Shown here piece after piece: positions 16,789-25,507 of a stretch of 29,973 bases of DNA. Under the pieces are notes generated by a model. The model saw only the letters and a program-made list of their open reading frames with translations. It made no database searches and was not told the DNA's origin. The stretch lies in contig CAZKKI010000001.1 of NCBI GenBank assembly GCA_964553325.1, positions 1 through 29,973 of the forward strand, given 5' to 3'. Made by a program: the position numbers and the translations under genes. Each line of letters opens with the position of its first letter. Positions within the stretch are counted from its first letter, which is position 1. The stretch comes from BMS3ABIN04 sp964553325. GTDB taxonomy: Bacteria > Bacteroidota > Ignavibacteria > Ignavibacteriales > Melioribacteraceae.

Positions 16789-17958
16789 ATGAAATCAAAA
16801 CCGTCTTTAGCAGTAATCTTTGTAACCGTTTTCATCGACTTAATGGGATTCGGAATACTCATCCCGATTCTTCCCACATTTGCCAGTAAGGAACTCGGTG
16901 TATCGGATTTCGGAATCGGAATTATCGTCGCTTCATTTTCATTCATGCAATTTCTTTTCAACCCTATTCTCGGAAAACTTTCGGATAAATACGGACGACG
17001 CCCTTTTATCGTTGGAAGTTTACTTTTAACTTCATCGTCGTATATAATTTTCAGTTATGCAAATTCGTTTTTTCTTTTGCTTTTATCACGAATGCTCGGT
17101 GGAATCGGCGGCAGCAATATAAGTGTGGCTCAAGCGTACATTGCCGATATTACACCGTCCGACGAAAGATCGAAAGGAATGGGACTAATCGGTGCCGCTT
17201 TCGGTTTGGGGTTTGTATTCGGACCGATGATAGGCGGATTCCTCTCCGAAATCAGTTACGCGTTTGCCGGATTTGCTAGCGCAGGCTTTTCTTTTATGGC
17301 ATTCCTTTTCTCCGTTTTTTTCTTGCCCGAATCAAACCCGAGACGCGAACAAATCGGAAAAATAAATTTCCAAATTTTCGATTTCGCTACAGCCGTTAAA
17401 ACACTTAAAAAACCCGTGCTCGGTATTCTTGTTATTCTTTATTTCATTATAGTTTTTTCGATGGCTAATATTTACGGAACATTTGCACTTCTCGGATACA
17501 AAGAATACAACTTAACTGACCGGGAAATCGGCACTTTGTTCGGTCTAATCGGAATAATCAGCGCTTTGGTTCAAGGTGTTCTGATTAAATACTCCACAAA
17601 ATACATTTCCGATAAAAATTTAATTCTTACCGGAACTTTTTTAACAATGATAGGGTTAGGATTATTACCGTACGGTATTAATTTCATAGGACTTTTAATA
17701 ATCTCTGCAATTTTTGCTCTCGGTACGGCCACATTGCAACCGGTGATTTTGGGAATGGTTTCAAAATATACACCGGAGAAAGAACAAGGACTTGTGCTCG
17801 GATTTAATCAATCTTTTTCGGCCGTTGCCAGAATTTTGGGTCCGCTTTGGGGCGGTTTTGCATTCGAATTTTTAGGTTACGAATTTCCCTTTTTAACCGG
17901 AGCTTTTTTTACATTTGTAACTTTATTTATAACTTACTTTTTACTGAAAGAAAATTAA
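16789..17958 (+). CDS. MFS transporter (tetracycline/drug:H+ antiporter type)
   Basis: This 389-residue, 12-helix inner-membrane carrier has the first-helix signature FIDLMGFGILIPILP at about 15-29 and MFS motif A GKLSDKYGRRPF (62-73). The fourth and fifth helices carry LLSRMLGGIGGSNISVAQAY and GLGFVFGPMIGGFL, a motif C-like stretch. Both fit the Tet(A)-like drug:proton antiporters (DHA1). Many chromosomal members do not give tetracycline resistance, and the true substrate is unknown. The gene opens the operon that continues with dusB 12 bases later. The 5' region carries a heptamer repeat. Confidence 0.88.
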   Translation: MKSKPSLAVIFVTVFIDLMGFGILIPILPTFASKELGVSDFGIGIIVASFSFMQFLFNPILGKLSDKYGRRPFIVGSLLLTSSSYIIFSYANSFFLLLLSRMLGGIGGSNISVAQAYIADITPSDERSKGMGLIGAAFGLGFVFGPMIGGFLSEISYAFAGFASAGFSFMAFLFSVFFLPESNPRREQIGKINFQIFDFATAVKTLKKPVLGILVILYFIIVFSMANIYGTFALLGYKEYNLTDREIGTLFGLIGIISALVQGVLIKYSTKYISDKNLILTGTFLTMIGLGLLPYGINFIGLLIISAIFALGTATLQPVILGMVSKYTPEKEQGLVLGFNQSFSAVARILGPLWGGFAFEFLGYEFPFLTGAFFTFVTLFITYFLLKEN

Positions 17959-17970
17959 GAGGTTTGAACA

Positions 17971-18981
17971 GTGTTTGCGGTCGGCAATATAAATTTAGAA
18001 CAACCGTTGTTGTTGGCTCCGATGGAAGATATTACGCACATCGGATTTAGAAAATTATGTAAGGAATTAGGTGCCGATGTTGTATATACGGAATTTGTTA
18101 ATTCCGACGGGCTTATCCGCAACAACAAAAAGACACACAAAAAAATGTTAATTACCGAAGAGGAGCGTCCGGTCGGAATTCAAATCTACGGCGAAAAACT
18201 CGCTGCCATGATAGAAGCTGCAAAAATATCCGAATCGGAAAACCCCGATATGATAGATATTAACGCCGGTTGCTGGGTAAAAAAAGTTGCCAACAGAGGC
18301 GCCGGTGCGGGATTGTTAAAAGACCCGCCGTATATGCAAAAGATGGTGACCGAAATTGTAAAAACCGTTAACAAACCGGTAACAGTTAAAACCCGTATCG
18401 GTTGGGACGAAAACTCGATAATGATCTTGGAAGTAGCCAAGCGAATGGAAGACGCCGGTGCCGCCGCGCTTACCGTCCATTGCCGTACGCGAAGTCAAGG
18501 ACACAGCGGCGAAGCCGATTGGAGTTGGATACCCAAAATCAAAGAAGTCGTTAAAATTCCGGTTGTTCTTAACGGCGGAGTTTTTACTCCGGAAGATGTA
18601 ATTAAAGCATTCAATGAAACCGGTGCCGACGGTGTAATGATTGCGCGCGGTGCCATAAATCACCCGTGGATATTCCTCCAAGCAAAAGAATTAATGAAAT
18701 ACGGAGAAATTAAAACGGTGATTACTCCGGAAATCCGGATAAAAACCGCACTTAAACATTTACGCTATGAGATTGAAGCCAAAGAAGATATACGAAGAGC
18801 CGTTATTCCTTTCCGTAAATTTTACTCCGGTTATTTGAAAGGATTGCATAGCGCGGCAAAAATTCGGCAGGAATTAATGAAATTCGAATCCTACGAACCG
18901 ATTGAAGAGTTATTGCTGAATTACCTCGAATATTTGAATAAATTAGAACGCGCCGGAAAAAACATTCAAAATGAAAAATAA
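17971..18981 (+). CDS. dusB: tRNA-dihydrouridine synthase DusB
   Basis: DusB uses FMN and NADPH to reduce specific uridines in the tRNA D-loop. This 336-residue protein shows LLLAPMEDITHIGFR at about 13-27, TEFVNSDGL, the FMN/catalytic strand IDINAGC with Cys101, NRGAGAGLLKDP, VKTRIGWD and the C-terminal VLNGGVFTPED and GADGVMIARGAINHPW. Residue 102 is Trp, giving GCWVKKV, where most Dus enzymes have GCP; the catalytic Cys is kept. The start codon is GTG, supported by an AAGAGG ribosome site (17957-17962) placed over the stop of the MFS gene. It overlaps the next gene by 11 bases. Confidence 0.93.
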   Translation: MFAVGNINLEQPLLLAPMEDITHIGFRKLCKELGADVVYTEFVNSDGLIRNNKKTHKKMLITEEERPVGIQIYGEKLAAMIEAAKISESENPDMIDINAGCWVKKVANRGAGAGLLKDPPYMQKMVTEIVKTVNKPVTVKTRIGWDENSIMILEVAKRMEDAGAAALTVHCRTRSQGHSGEADWSWIPKIKEVVKIPVVLNGGVFTPEDVIKAFNETGADGVMIARGAINHPWIFLQAKELMKYGEIKTVITPEIRIKTALKHLRYEIEAKEDIRRAVIPFRKFYSGYLKGLHSAAKIRQELMKFESYEPIEELLLNYLEYLNKLERAGKNIQNEK

Positions 18982-19558
18982 CTCAACCGGAAAAAAAGTA
19001 GCAAGAATTGTTTCGTATCTTTTCATTCCCCCGGTAATGAATTTACTGACTTTTTTATATCTCGCCGGTTTCAGCACAGGCAAAACAAAATCAAACATAA
19101 TTTTTATCTCGGCTCTGTTCGGTGTAATTATTCCGATAATCTTTTTCGTAATCATGAGGCGAAAGGGCAAAATTGACGACGACGACGCAAAAATAAAAGA
19201 ACAACGTTCCATACCGTATTTATTCGGTATTTTTCTGATTGTAATTGCAATTCTCTTTTCAATTTATTTACATTTGCCCGAAATAATTGTTGTGGTATGG
19301 ATTGCATATTTATTAAATTCTGTTATCTTATTAGCCGTTAACGGAATGTGGAAAATGAGCGCTCATGCGATGGGAACGGCAATACCGGTCGGCGTTGCAT
19401 TAAACTTTTCGTACGAAATGTTTTTTGTCTTTTTATTTATTTTGCTAATTACTTCTTGGTCGAGATTAAAATTGAAAGTCCACACACCGGCACAAGTTTT
19501 GGCGGGAGCGTTAACGGGATTTACCGTAACATACTTGACAATTTATTTTTTGGTTTAA
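18971..19558 (+). CDS. PAP2-like membrane phosphatase-related protein
   Basis: This 195-residue protein has about five membrane helices. Its order of motifs resembles the PAP2 superfamily: a KIKEQRSIPYLFG segment (about 74-86; family motif KxxxxxxRP), KMSAHAMG (128-135; in place of PSGH) and SRLKLKVHTPAQVLAG (164-179; in place of SRxxxxxHxxxD). The catalytic His equivalents His132 and His171 are present, but the final Asp is Gln175. It may therefore be a divergent lipid phosphatase or a non-catalytic member. It overlaps dusB by 11 bases and polX starts three bases after its stop, so it is inside the operon. The role is unknown. Confidence 0.75.
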   Translation: MKNNSTGKKVARIVSYLFIPPVMNLLTFLYLAGFSTGKTKSNIIFISALFGVIIPIIFFVIMRRKGKIDDDDAKIKEQRSIPYLFGIFLIVIAILFSIYLHLPEIIVVVWIAYLLNSVILLAVNGMWKMSAHAMGTAIPVGVALNFSYEMFFVFLFILLITSWSRLKLKVHTPAQVLAGALTGFTVTYLTIYFLV

Positions 19559-19561
19559 CCG

Positions 19562-21226
19562 ATGTCTCTTAAAAAAAATATTTCGCAGCATTTAAGCACG
19601 ATTGCCGATATGATGGAATTCCTCGGCGAGAACAGATTTAAAGTAAATGCATTCCGTAACGGTGCGAATATTATAAGAAGACTCGAAGGCGATATCGAAG
19701 AAATGATAAAAGACGGTTCCCTTCAAAAAACCAAAGGAATCGGGAAAGGAATTTATTCGGTTATCTCGGAATTCGTAGAAAACGGCACTTCAACCGAATA
19801 CGAAAAATATCAAAATCAAATCCCCGCCGGTATTTTCGATTTATTCCGAATTAAAGGTTTGGGCGCCGGCAAAATACGGAAACTTTACACCGAACTCGAA
19901 ATTTCCACTATCGAGGATTTGGAAAAGGCGTGCTCCGAAAATAAAGTTGCGGAACTGAAAGGTTTCGGCAGTAAAACACAAGAGAAAATAATAAATGAAA
20001 TCGAACGGATTAAAGGAACCGAAGGAAAAGTTTTATTAAGCGAAGCTCTGGAAATTGCGGAAATAATTTTCGAAGGATTAAGAAAAAATAAATCCGTTGT
20101 AAAAATTCAATTTACCGGCGAAATCAGAAGAATCCGGGAAACAATTTCGAAAGTTGAATTTGTCGTTTTGGTAAAATCTTTAAAAAGTTTCTCAAAAGAT
20201 TTGGATAACTTGTTTGATTTCAAAAAGTTATCCGGTGATACTTCAAGTTCTGTTTTCATATCGTCGGGGAAATTCGAACCCGAAATATTAATTTATGCGG
20301 TGTTAACCGAGGAAAATTTTGCACAAACATTGTTTCAAACAACCGGCTCAACCGAATTCTTAAAAAATTTGCCGACCGGAAAAATTTCGGGTAAAGAAAA
20401 GAATGAAGAAGAAATTTTCAAATCGCTTAAAATGAATTTTATCATTCCAGAAATGAGGGAAACTGAATTTTTCCGTGCTCCCGAAAAATTAAAGGGAAAC
20501 AGCCGATTGGATATAATAGATTTTAAAGGATTTTTGCACTTTCACACGGTTTGGTCGGACGGGGTTGAACCTTTAACCGGAATGCTAAATGCAATCGAAA
20601 ATCTCGGTTACGAATATTGTGCCGTATGCGATCACAGCAAAGCGGCATATTACGCAAACGGTTTGAACGAAAAGAGAGTATTGGAACAAAAAGAAGAAAT
20701 TGTTAAGATCCGCAATGATTTCAAATTAAAAATTCTGCACGGAATCGAGGTTGACATTTTAAAAAACGGTGATTTGGATTTCCCCGACGAATTTATGAAA
20801 ACATTCGATTTCGTAGTTGCTTCCGTTCACTCTATTTTTAATCTGCCCGAAAATGAAATGACGGCGCGAATAATCAAAGCGGTAGAAAACGAACATACCA
20901 ATCTGTTGGCGCATCCGACCGGCAGACTTTTATTAAGACGTAACGGTTACTCCGTGAATATCCATAAAGTTATTGATGCATGCTCCGCCAACAACGTTGC
21001 TATTGAAATTAATGCGAATCCGTACCGTTTGGATTTGGATTGGCGGTATTTATATTACGCTCGCGAAAAAAATTGTAAAATTTCTATAAATCCCGACGCC
21101 CATTCGATTGACGATATAAATTATATCCGTTACGGAATAAAAATCGCACGAAAAGGCGGAGTGCAACCGGAAGAAGTTATCAACACTTTCGATTTTGACG
21201 AATTCATTCGATTTACAAATAAATAA
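19562..21226 (+). CDS. polX: PolX-family protein: intact PHP nuclease, lost polymerase site
   Basis: This 554-residue protein has the architecture of bacterial PolX (usually about 570): HhH 8-kDa and fingers domains (1-150, with IKGLGAGKIRKLY at 97-109), a palm/thumb (about 160-315) and a PHP domain (320-554). In canonical PolX the palm has GDID with two metal-binding aspartates. Here the equivalent GEIRRIRETISKVEFVVLV has Lys197 and Glu199, and the third Asp (VDLR) is PEIL with Glu241. Template-directed synthesis is probably lost. The PHP metal site is complete: HFHTVWSDG (326-334), CDHS, HGIEVD, ASVHS, LLAHPTG and INPDAHS. It probably acts as a 3'-5' exonuclease or related repair nuclease. 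Non-canonical PolXs of this kind are known in the family. Confidence 0.9.
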   Translation: MSLKKNISQHLSTIADMMEFLGENRFKVNAFRNGANIIRRLEGDIEEMIKDGSLQKTKGIGKGIYSVISEFVENGTSTEYEKYQNQIPAGIFDLFRIKGLGAGKIRKLYTELEISTIEDLEKACSENKVAELKGFGSKTQEKIINEIERIKGTEGKVLLSEALEIAEIIFEGLRKNKSVVKIQFTGEIRRIRETISKVEFVVLVKSLKSFSKDLDNLFDFKKLSGDTSSSVFISSGKFEPEILIYAVLTEENFAQTLFQTTGSTEFLKNLPTGKISGKEKNEEEIFKSLKMNFIIPEMRETEFFRAPEKLKGNSRLDIIDFKGFLHFHTVWSDGVEPLTGMLNAIENLGYEYCAVCDHSKAAYYANGLNEKRVLEQKEEIVKIRNDFKLKILHGIEVDILKNGDLDFPDEFMKTFDFVVASVHSIFNLPENEMTARIIKAVENEHTNLLAHPTGRLLLRRNGYSVNIHKVIDACSANNVAIEINANPYRLDLDWRYLYYAREKNCKISINPDAHSIDDINYIRYGIKIARKGGVQPEEVINTFDFDEFIRFTNK

Positions 21227-21240
21227 AACCACGGTGAAAA

Positions 21241-21756
21241 ATGGACATAAAAAAAATTATACGCGATGTGCCGGATTTTCCGGTCAAAGGAATCATTTTC
21301 AAAGATATAACAACCCTTCTTAAAAACGGCGATGCGTTTGAATATACTTTAAACGAATTGCATAACTTATGTAAAAACAAAGGGATAACCAAAGTAATCG
21401 GAATTGAATCACGAGGTTTTATTTTCGGCGGAGCATTAGCCGGAAAACTCGGTGTCGGTTTCGTTCCGATTAGAAAACCCGGGAAATTACCGCACAAAAC
21501 TCTTTCCGAAACATACGAATTGGAATACGGAACGGATAAAATCGAAATTCATGCCGATGCTTTGGATTCTTCCGATAAAGTTTTGCTCCACGACGATTTG
21601 CTTGCCACCGGAGGAACTATGAAAGCGGCGTGCAATCTTGTTGAAAAATTGGGCGCTAAAGTGGAACAAATCAGCTTTGTGGTTGAATTATCTTTTCTAA
21701 ACGGAAGAGATAAACTTCGTGGATACGACGTTTATTCGCTTATCGAATACGATTGA
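21241..21756 (+). CDS. apt: adenine phosphoribosyltransferase
   Basis: Apt makes AMP from adenine and PRPP, a cytosolic purine salvage step. The 171-residue protein has the usual length, with VPDFPVKGIIFKDITTLL at 10-27, IGIESRGFIFGGALA at 53-67 and the PRPP-binding motif VLLHDDLLATGGT at 114-126. It starts 14 bases after the polX stop and ends the operon. Its stop lies only 11 bases from the stop of the thioesterase gene on the other strand, with no obvious intrinsic terminator between them. Confidence 0.95.
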   Translation: MDIKKIIRDVPDFPVKGIIFKDITTLLKNGDAFEYTLNELHNLCKNKGITKVIGIESRGFIFGGALAGKLGVGFVPIRKPGKLPHKTLSETYELEYGTDKIEIHADALDSSDKVLLHDDLLATGGTMKAACNLVEKLGAKVEQISFVVELSFLNGRDKLRGYDVYSLIEYD

Positions 21757-21767
21757 CAAAGCAAAAT

Positions 21768-22247
21768 TTAAATCGATGAAATAAACTTGTTATATTCGTC
21801 GTCCAAGCCGTCGAAAAAACCTTCCGGCTCCACTAAAATACTTCTGCCCTCAACGGCCACTTCCCCGTTTGGCAGAACTATTTCGCCGTAAGCAAAAATT
21901 TTACGCCCGCTTTTATTTTTAATGAAGCCGGAAATTTTTATCGGTACGCCGAGCGGAACGGGCTTTAGGAAATTAATATTCAAATTAACCGAAACGACTT
22001 TATAACCGGCAACCCAAGCGGCTGCGCCCATTGCTTCGTCTAACAGCGCCGCCGAAGCTCCGCCGTGCGCGAATTTAGGCGGTCCTTGTTGTTCTTCCGT
22101 TAACGTAATTTCTCCGTGTATCGCTTTTTGCTCGTCGACAAACCACTTAACACCGATACTCTTTGGATTTTCCGTGCCGCATACAAAACAACTTCCGTGT
22201 TCCGGTACGATTTTCATTTTGCTTGTATCCACTTTTCTCCTCCGCAA
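21768..22247 (-). CDS. PaaI-type hotdog thioesterase
   Basis: This 159-residue protein of the hotdog fold (PaaI/THEM4-like acyl-CoA thioesterases) has the active-site region KFAHGGASAALLDEAMGAAAW (58-78) with His61 and Asp70. The N-terminal CFVCGTENP (Cys20, Cys23) is typical of PaaI-like proteins with a CxxCG stretch. The strand region NLNINFLKPVPLGVPI is also family-typical. It is likely a cytosolic acyl-CoA thioesterase of unknown chain preference. It stands alone on the minus strand and converges with apt. Confidence 0.88.
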   Translation of the reverse strand: MRRRKVDTSKMKIVPEHGSCFVCGTENPKSIGVKWFVDEQKAIHGEITLTEEQQGPPKFAHGGASAALLDEAMGAAAWVAGYKVVSVNLNINFLKPVPLGVPIKISGFIKNKSGRKIFAYGEIVLPNGEVAVEGRSILVEPEGFFDGLDDEYNKFISSI

Positions 22248-22308
22248 TCTTAACTTTTAAAAATACGAACAACAAAGCAGAATTAAAATTCAAATTGTTC
22301 TCAAACTT

Positions 22309-22341
22309 TTGTAGATTCGAATTAATATTAAATTAAATTTT
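22309..22341 (+). promoter_or_regulatory. candidate Bacteroidota-type promoter of GH13 operon
   Basis: TTG at 22309-22311, 22 bases of spacer, then TAAATTTT at 22334-22341. This nearly matches the TTG-N17-23-TAnnTTTG pattern used by the main sigma factor of Bacteroidota. The start codon at 22363 is 22 bases beyond. The match is by eye only, and AT-rich intergenic DNA can produce it by chance. Confidence 0.35.
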
Positions 22342-22362
22342 CCTTACAAACAAATTATCGCG

Positions 22363-24210
22363 ATGACAAAAGTATTTCGTTTTTTATTGAATGGTTTTGC
22401 GCTACTACTGTTTTGCTTTATTTCAACACAAGCTCAGAATTTCAAGATATCCAAAATCGAACCGCCAAATTGGTGGCTCGGAATGAAATATAACAAAATT
22501 CAATTGATGGTTTACGGTAAAAACATTGCCGAATCGGATGTAAAATCCTACTCCGGGCATGTGAAAATTTCGGGCGTAACAAAAACATCAAATCCCGATT
22601 ATCTTTTCGTGAATATTCTGATAGATTCCGTAAAACCCGGAACTACTAATCCGGATGCCGTACTGCGGTTTTCGGAAGCCGGGTACGATACCGTAATTAC
22701 TTTTCCGCTACTTACGAGAAAAACCGAACCGAACGCACGGCAAGGATTCGATATCGACGACGTAATTTATTTGATTTTTGCCGACAGATTCGTAAACGGT
22801 TGCACCGCAAACGATAGCTTGGAAAACAATTACGAAGAATTTGCATTCGGCGATTTGAACGGAAGACACGGAGGCGATATTTCCGGTATAATCAAAGCGC
22901 TGGATTATTTGAAACATTTGGGCGTTACGGCACTTTGGATAACACCGCTTCTTGAAAACAATATGTGGATGAGTTATCACGGTTATGCGGCAACCGATTT
23001 ATATAAAATCGATCCGCGTTTCGGAAACAACAAACTTTATAAGTCGCTTGTGGATTCGGCACACGGTAAAGGTCTGAAAATAATAATGGATCATGTGAGC
23101 AATCATATCGGAATAAATCATCCGTGGGTTGAAAATCCGCCTAGCGGCAATTGGTTTAACGGAACGCCCGGAAATCACTTGCCCGCACATCACGATAAAG
23201 TGGCTTTCATCGATACTCACGGCGATTCGCTTACATACTACAAAACCGAAAAAGGTTGGTTCACGGATTATATGCCCGATTTGAACCAATCGAATCCGTT
23301 GGTTGCAAATTATTTAGTTCAAAATACAATTTGGTGGATTGAATTTTCGGGAATCGACGGCATACGCGAAGATACCTATTCTTATTCCGATCAAAAATAT
23401 TTGAGCGATTGGGCGAAAGCAATTCTAACCGAATATCCTGAGTTCAACATTGTAGGTGAAATTTGGAAAGGCGATCCGGCTTTTCTTGCCAAATATCAAA
23501 GGAATTCGATTTTTCCGAGACAGTTCGATTCGAATCTTCCGGCGGTATTCGATTTTGCCCTTGCCGATGCAATCCGCGATTTCCTATCCGGCAAGTCGGG
23601 CTTCCGAAAAATTTACGAAACAATCGCAAAAGACTTTGTTTATTCTGATCCGCAAAATCTTGTTACGTTTATAGATAATCACGATATCGATCGTGCGCTT
23701 TATTTAACCGGCGGCAATGTCGATAAGGTTAAAATCGGTTTGGCGCTTATTTTTACAACGCGCGGAATTCCCCAGATTTTATACGGAACCGAATTGGGAA
23801 TGAACGGCGGCGGTCACCACGGAAAAATCCGGGCATCTTTTCCACTTGAATTTAACGACGGCTCGGACATAAACCAACAAATAAACTCGAACGGCGGAGT
23901 TGAACTTTACGGTTTTGTTAGAAAAATTTTGGAATTACGTAAAAAATATCCTTCGCTACGGAAAGGCGAATTAATTCACTATCCGCCTGAAGAGAATGTT
24001 TACGTTTATAAAAAAATAATGAACGACGAGAAAATTTTAATTATTTTGAACGCCGACAACGAGAAAAAAATTGCGCTGAAGGAAATTTATTCCGACGAAT
24101 CAATTCCCGGAGGGTTTCTGGATTTGCTCACGGAGAAAAATCTGGATGTTACGAACGGCACACTCGAAATTACCAATGCCGTTAACATTTTACTTGAAAA
24201 ATTAAGGTAA
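22363..24210 (+). CDS. secreted GH13 glucan hydrolase (neopullulanase/cyclomaltodextrinase type)
   Basis: This 615-residue protein has a signal peptide (1-25, ending in STQAQ). An N-terminal cyclomaltodextrinase-N-like immunoglobulin domain follows (about 28-120, with IEPPNWWLGMKYNKIQLMVYG). The GH13 barrel (about 130-540) contains the four conserved regions: DHVSNH (243-248), GIREDT with nucleophile Asp337, VGEIW with acid Glu366, and FIDNHD with Asp438. A C-terminal beta domain completes it. It probably cuts alpha-1,4 and perhaps alpha-1,6 bonds of starch, pullulan or cyclodextrins in the periplasm or at the surface. An MFS sugar carrier starts five bases after its stop, matching a sus-like uptake role, though no SusC/D pair is in view. 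Confidence 0.92.
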   Translation: MTKVFRFLLNGFALLLFCFISTQAQNFKISKIEPPNWWLGMKYNKIQLMVYGKNIAESDVKSYSGHVKISGVTKTSNPDYLFVNILIDSVKPGTTNPDAVLRFSEAGYDTVITFPLLTRKTEPNARQGFDIDDVIYLIFADRFVNGCTANDSLENNYEEFAFGDLNGRHGGDISGIIKALDYLKHLGVTALWITPLLENNMWMSYHGYAATDLYKIDPRFGNNKLYKSLVDSAHGKGLKIIMDHVSNHIGINHPWVENPPSGNWFNGTPGNHLPAHHDKVAFIDTHGDSLTYYKTEKGWFTDYMPDLNQSNPLVANYLVQNTIWWIEFSGIDGIREDTYSYSDQKYLSDWAKAILTEYPEFNIVGEIWKGDPAFLAKYQRNSIFPRQFDSNLPAVFDFALADAIRDFLSGKSGFRKIYETIAKDFVYSDPQNLVTFIDNHDIDRALYLTGGNVDKVKIGLALIFTTRGIPQILYGTELGMNGGGHHGKIRASFPLEFNDGSDINQQINSNGGVELYGFVRKILELRKKYPSLRKGELIHYPPEENVYVYKKIMNDEKILIILNADNEKKIALKEIYSDESIPGGFLDLLTEKNLDVTNGTLEITNAVNILLEKLR

Positions 24211-24214
24211 AAAT

Positions 24215-25498
24215 ATGCTCAATATTCAAAAGAAACTATCGAACACGTTTTATGCGCTTTTAAGTTTGCCTGCAACGGCAATGGGATTTGCGCTTTCAAT
24301 ACAAATTTCCGCATTAAGCTGGATACTTGTTACAAAATTCAACCTCGATTTGGAGGAAATGGGTTTTGTTTGGGCGGCCGGACCAATTGCGGGATTAATA
24401 GCACAACCCATTGTGGGTTTGATTAGCGATAACGTTTGGTTTTGGGGCGGCAGAAGACGACCGTTTATAATTATCGGCGGAACTCTTGCAGCTCTAATGC
24501 TGCTCGCTTTGCCGAACATCGGAGTTATAAACGAGGCAATCGGGGTTGGAAAGTTGATTGCAGTTGCTCTTGTTGTTGCTCTGACGCTCGATTTATCGAT
24601 AAACGTCAGTTTTAATCCCACACGCTCGCTAATTGCCGATGTTACGCCCGACGGAATTCCCCGGACAAAAGGCTACACTTGGATGCAAACGATTTCCGGA
24701 AGTTTCGGCGTTTTGGCTTACGCAATCGGAGCCGTGTTCGGAAATTATTTTTTGATTTATTTCGGCGTCGGACTTGTACTTTTGTTCACCGTCATTCCTT
24801 CGTTGTTAATTGAAGAACCTCGCGAGCTAAAAAAAGAAAAATCAGATTCGAATATTGAGGATGAAAGCGGTAAAACCGATCTGCCGGAATTTCTGAAAAT
24901 ATGTTTTGCTAACGCTTTTTCTTGGTTAGGCGTTCAAACGATGTTTGTTTTTATTATTGCGTTTATCAGTCAGAAAATTAATCCTACACCGGACGGTTCA
25001 ACCAAGGAAATGATAGACGCAATCGATTTGAAAACGGGACAAATTATTTCGGTTTCCTTTCTCGTTTTGAATGCTGTGGGCGCGGCTTTGCCGGTTTTGG
25101 TTTTGGAACCGGTATCGGAAAAAATCGGCAGAGTACGAACGCATTTAATTAGCGTTGGAATAATGTCGATTGCATATTTCGGAATTTTATTTTTTGGAAA
25201 ATCCGAATTTGTCCTTTATTTTTTAATGGCAATGGCCGGAATCGGTTGGGCGGCAATTGTTAGTCTGCCCTTTGCAATTATGTCGGAAACCGTAAATAAA
25301 AGTAAGATGGGATTTTTTATGGGAATGTTCAATTTGTCAATTGTAATTCCCCAGTTGATTGTGAGTATGGTTTTCGGAACAATCATTAAAAATACGGCGG
25401 ATAAAGGAATCGTGTTTATTATCGCCGGAATTTCGCTTGCGGTTTCGTCCGTCGTTTGGTTAATCGTTAAGGAACAAACAAAATCGGTGATAGATTAA
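24215..25498 (+). CDS. MFS sugar transporter (SLC45/GPH-like, maltodextrin type)
   Basis: This 427-residue, 12-helix transporter starts with LLSLPATAMGFALSIQISALSW and has the loop IVGLISDNVWFWGGRRRPFI (67-86). That loop is characteristic of the SLC45/sucrose-transporter branch of MFS, which also holds bacterial maltose and maltooligosaccharide carriers. The central loop at about 200-220 is charged. Its ATG is five bases after the GH13 stop, with an AAGG site at 24204-24207, so the two genes are probably cotranscribed. Import of malto-oligosaccharides made by the GH13 enzyme is the likely task; this is inferred from context. Confidence 0.85.
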   Translation: MLNIQKKLSNTFYALLSLPATAMGFALSIQISALSWILVTKFNLDLEEMGFVWAAGPIAGLIAQPIVGLISDNVWFWGGRRRPFIIIGGTLAALMLLALPNIGVINEAIGVGKLIAVALVVALTLDLSINVSFNPTRSLIADVTPDGIPRTKGYTWMQTISGSFGVLAYAIGAVFGNYFLIYFGVGLVLLFTVIPSLLIEEPRELKKEKSDSNIEDESGKTDLPEFLKICFANAFSWLGVQTMFVFIIAFISQKINPTPDGSTKEMIDAIDLKTGQIISVSFLVLNAVGAALPVLVLEPVSEKIGRVRTHLISVGIMSIAYFGILFFGKSEFVLYFLMAMAGIGWAAIVSLPFAIMSETVNKSKMGFFMGMFNLSIVIPQLIVSMVFGTIIKNTADKGIVFIIAGISLAVSSVVWLIVKEQTKSVID

Positions 25499-25507
25499 GT
25501 TATTAAT

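Noticed and set aside
21757..21767. Shared terminator between apt and the thioesterase gene
   Set aside because: Only a five-pair CGATT/AATCG match with a long loop is possible, too weak to call.
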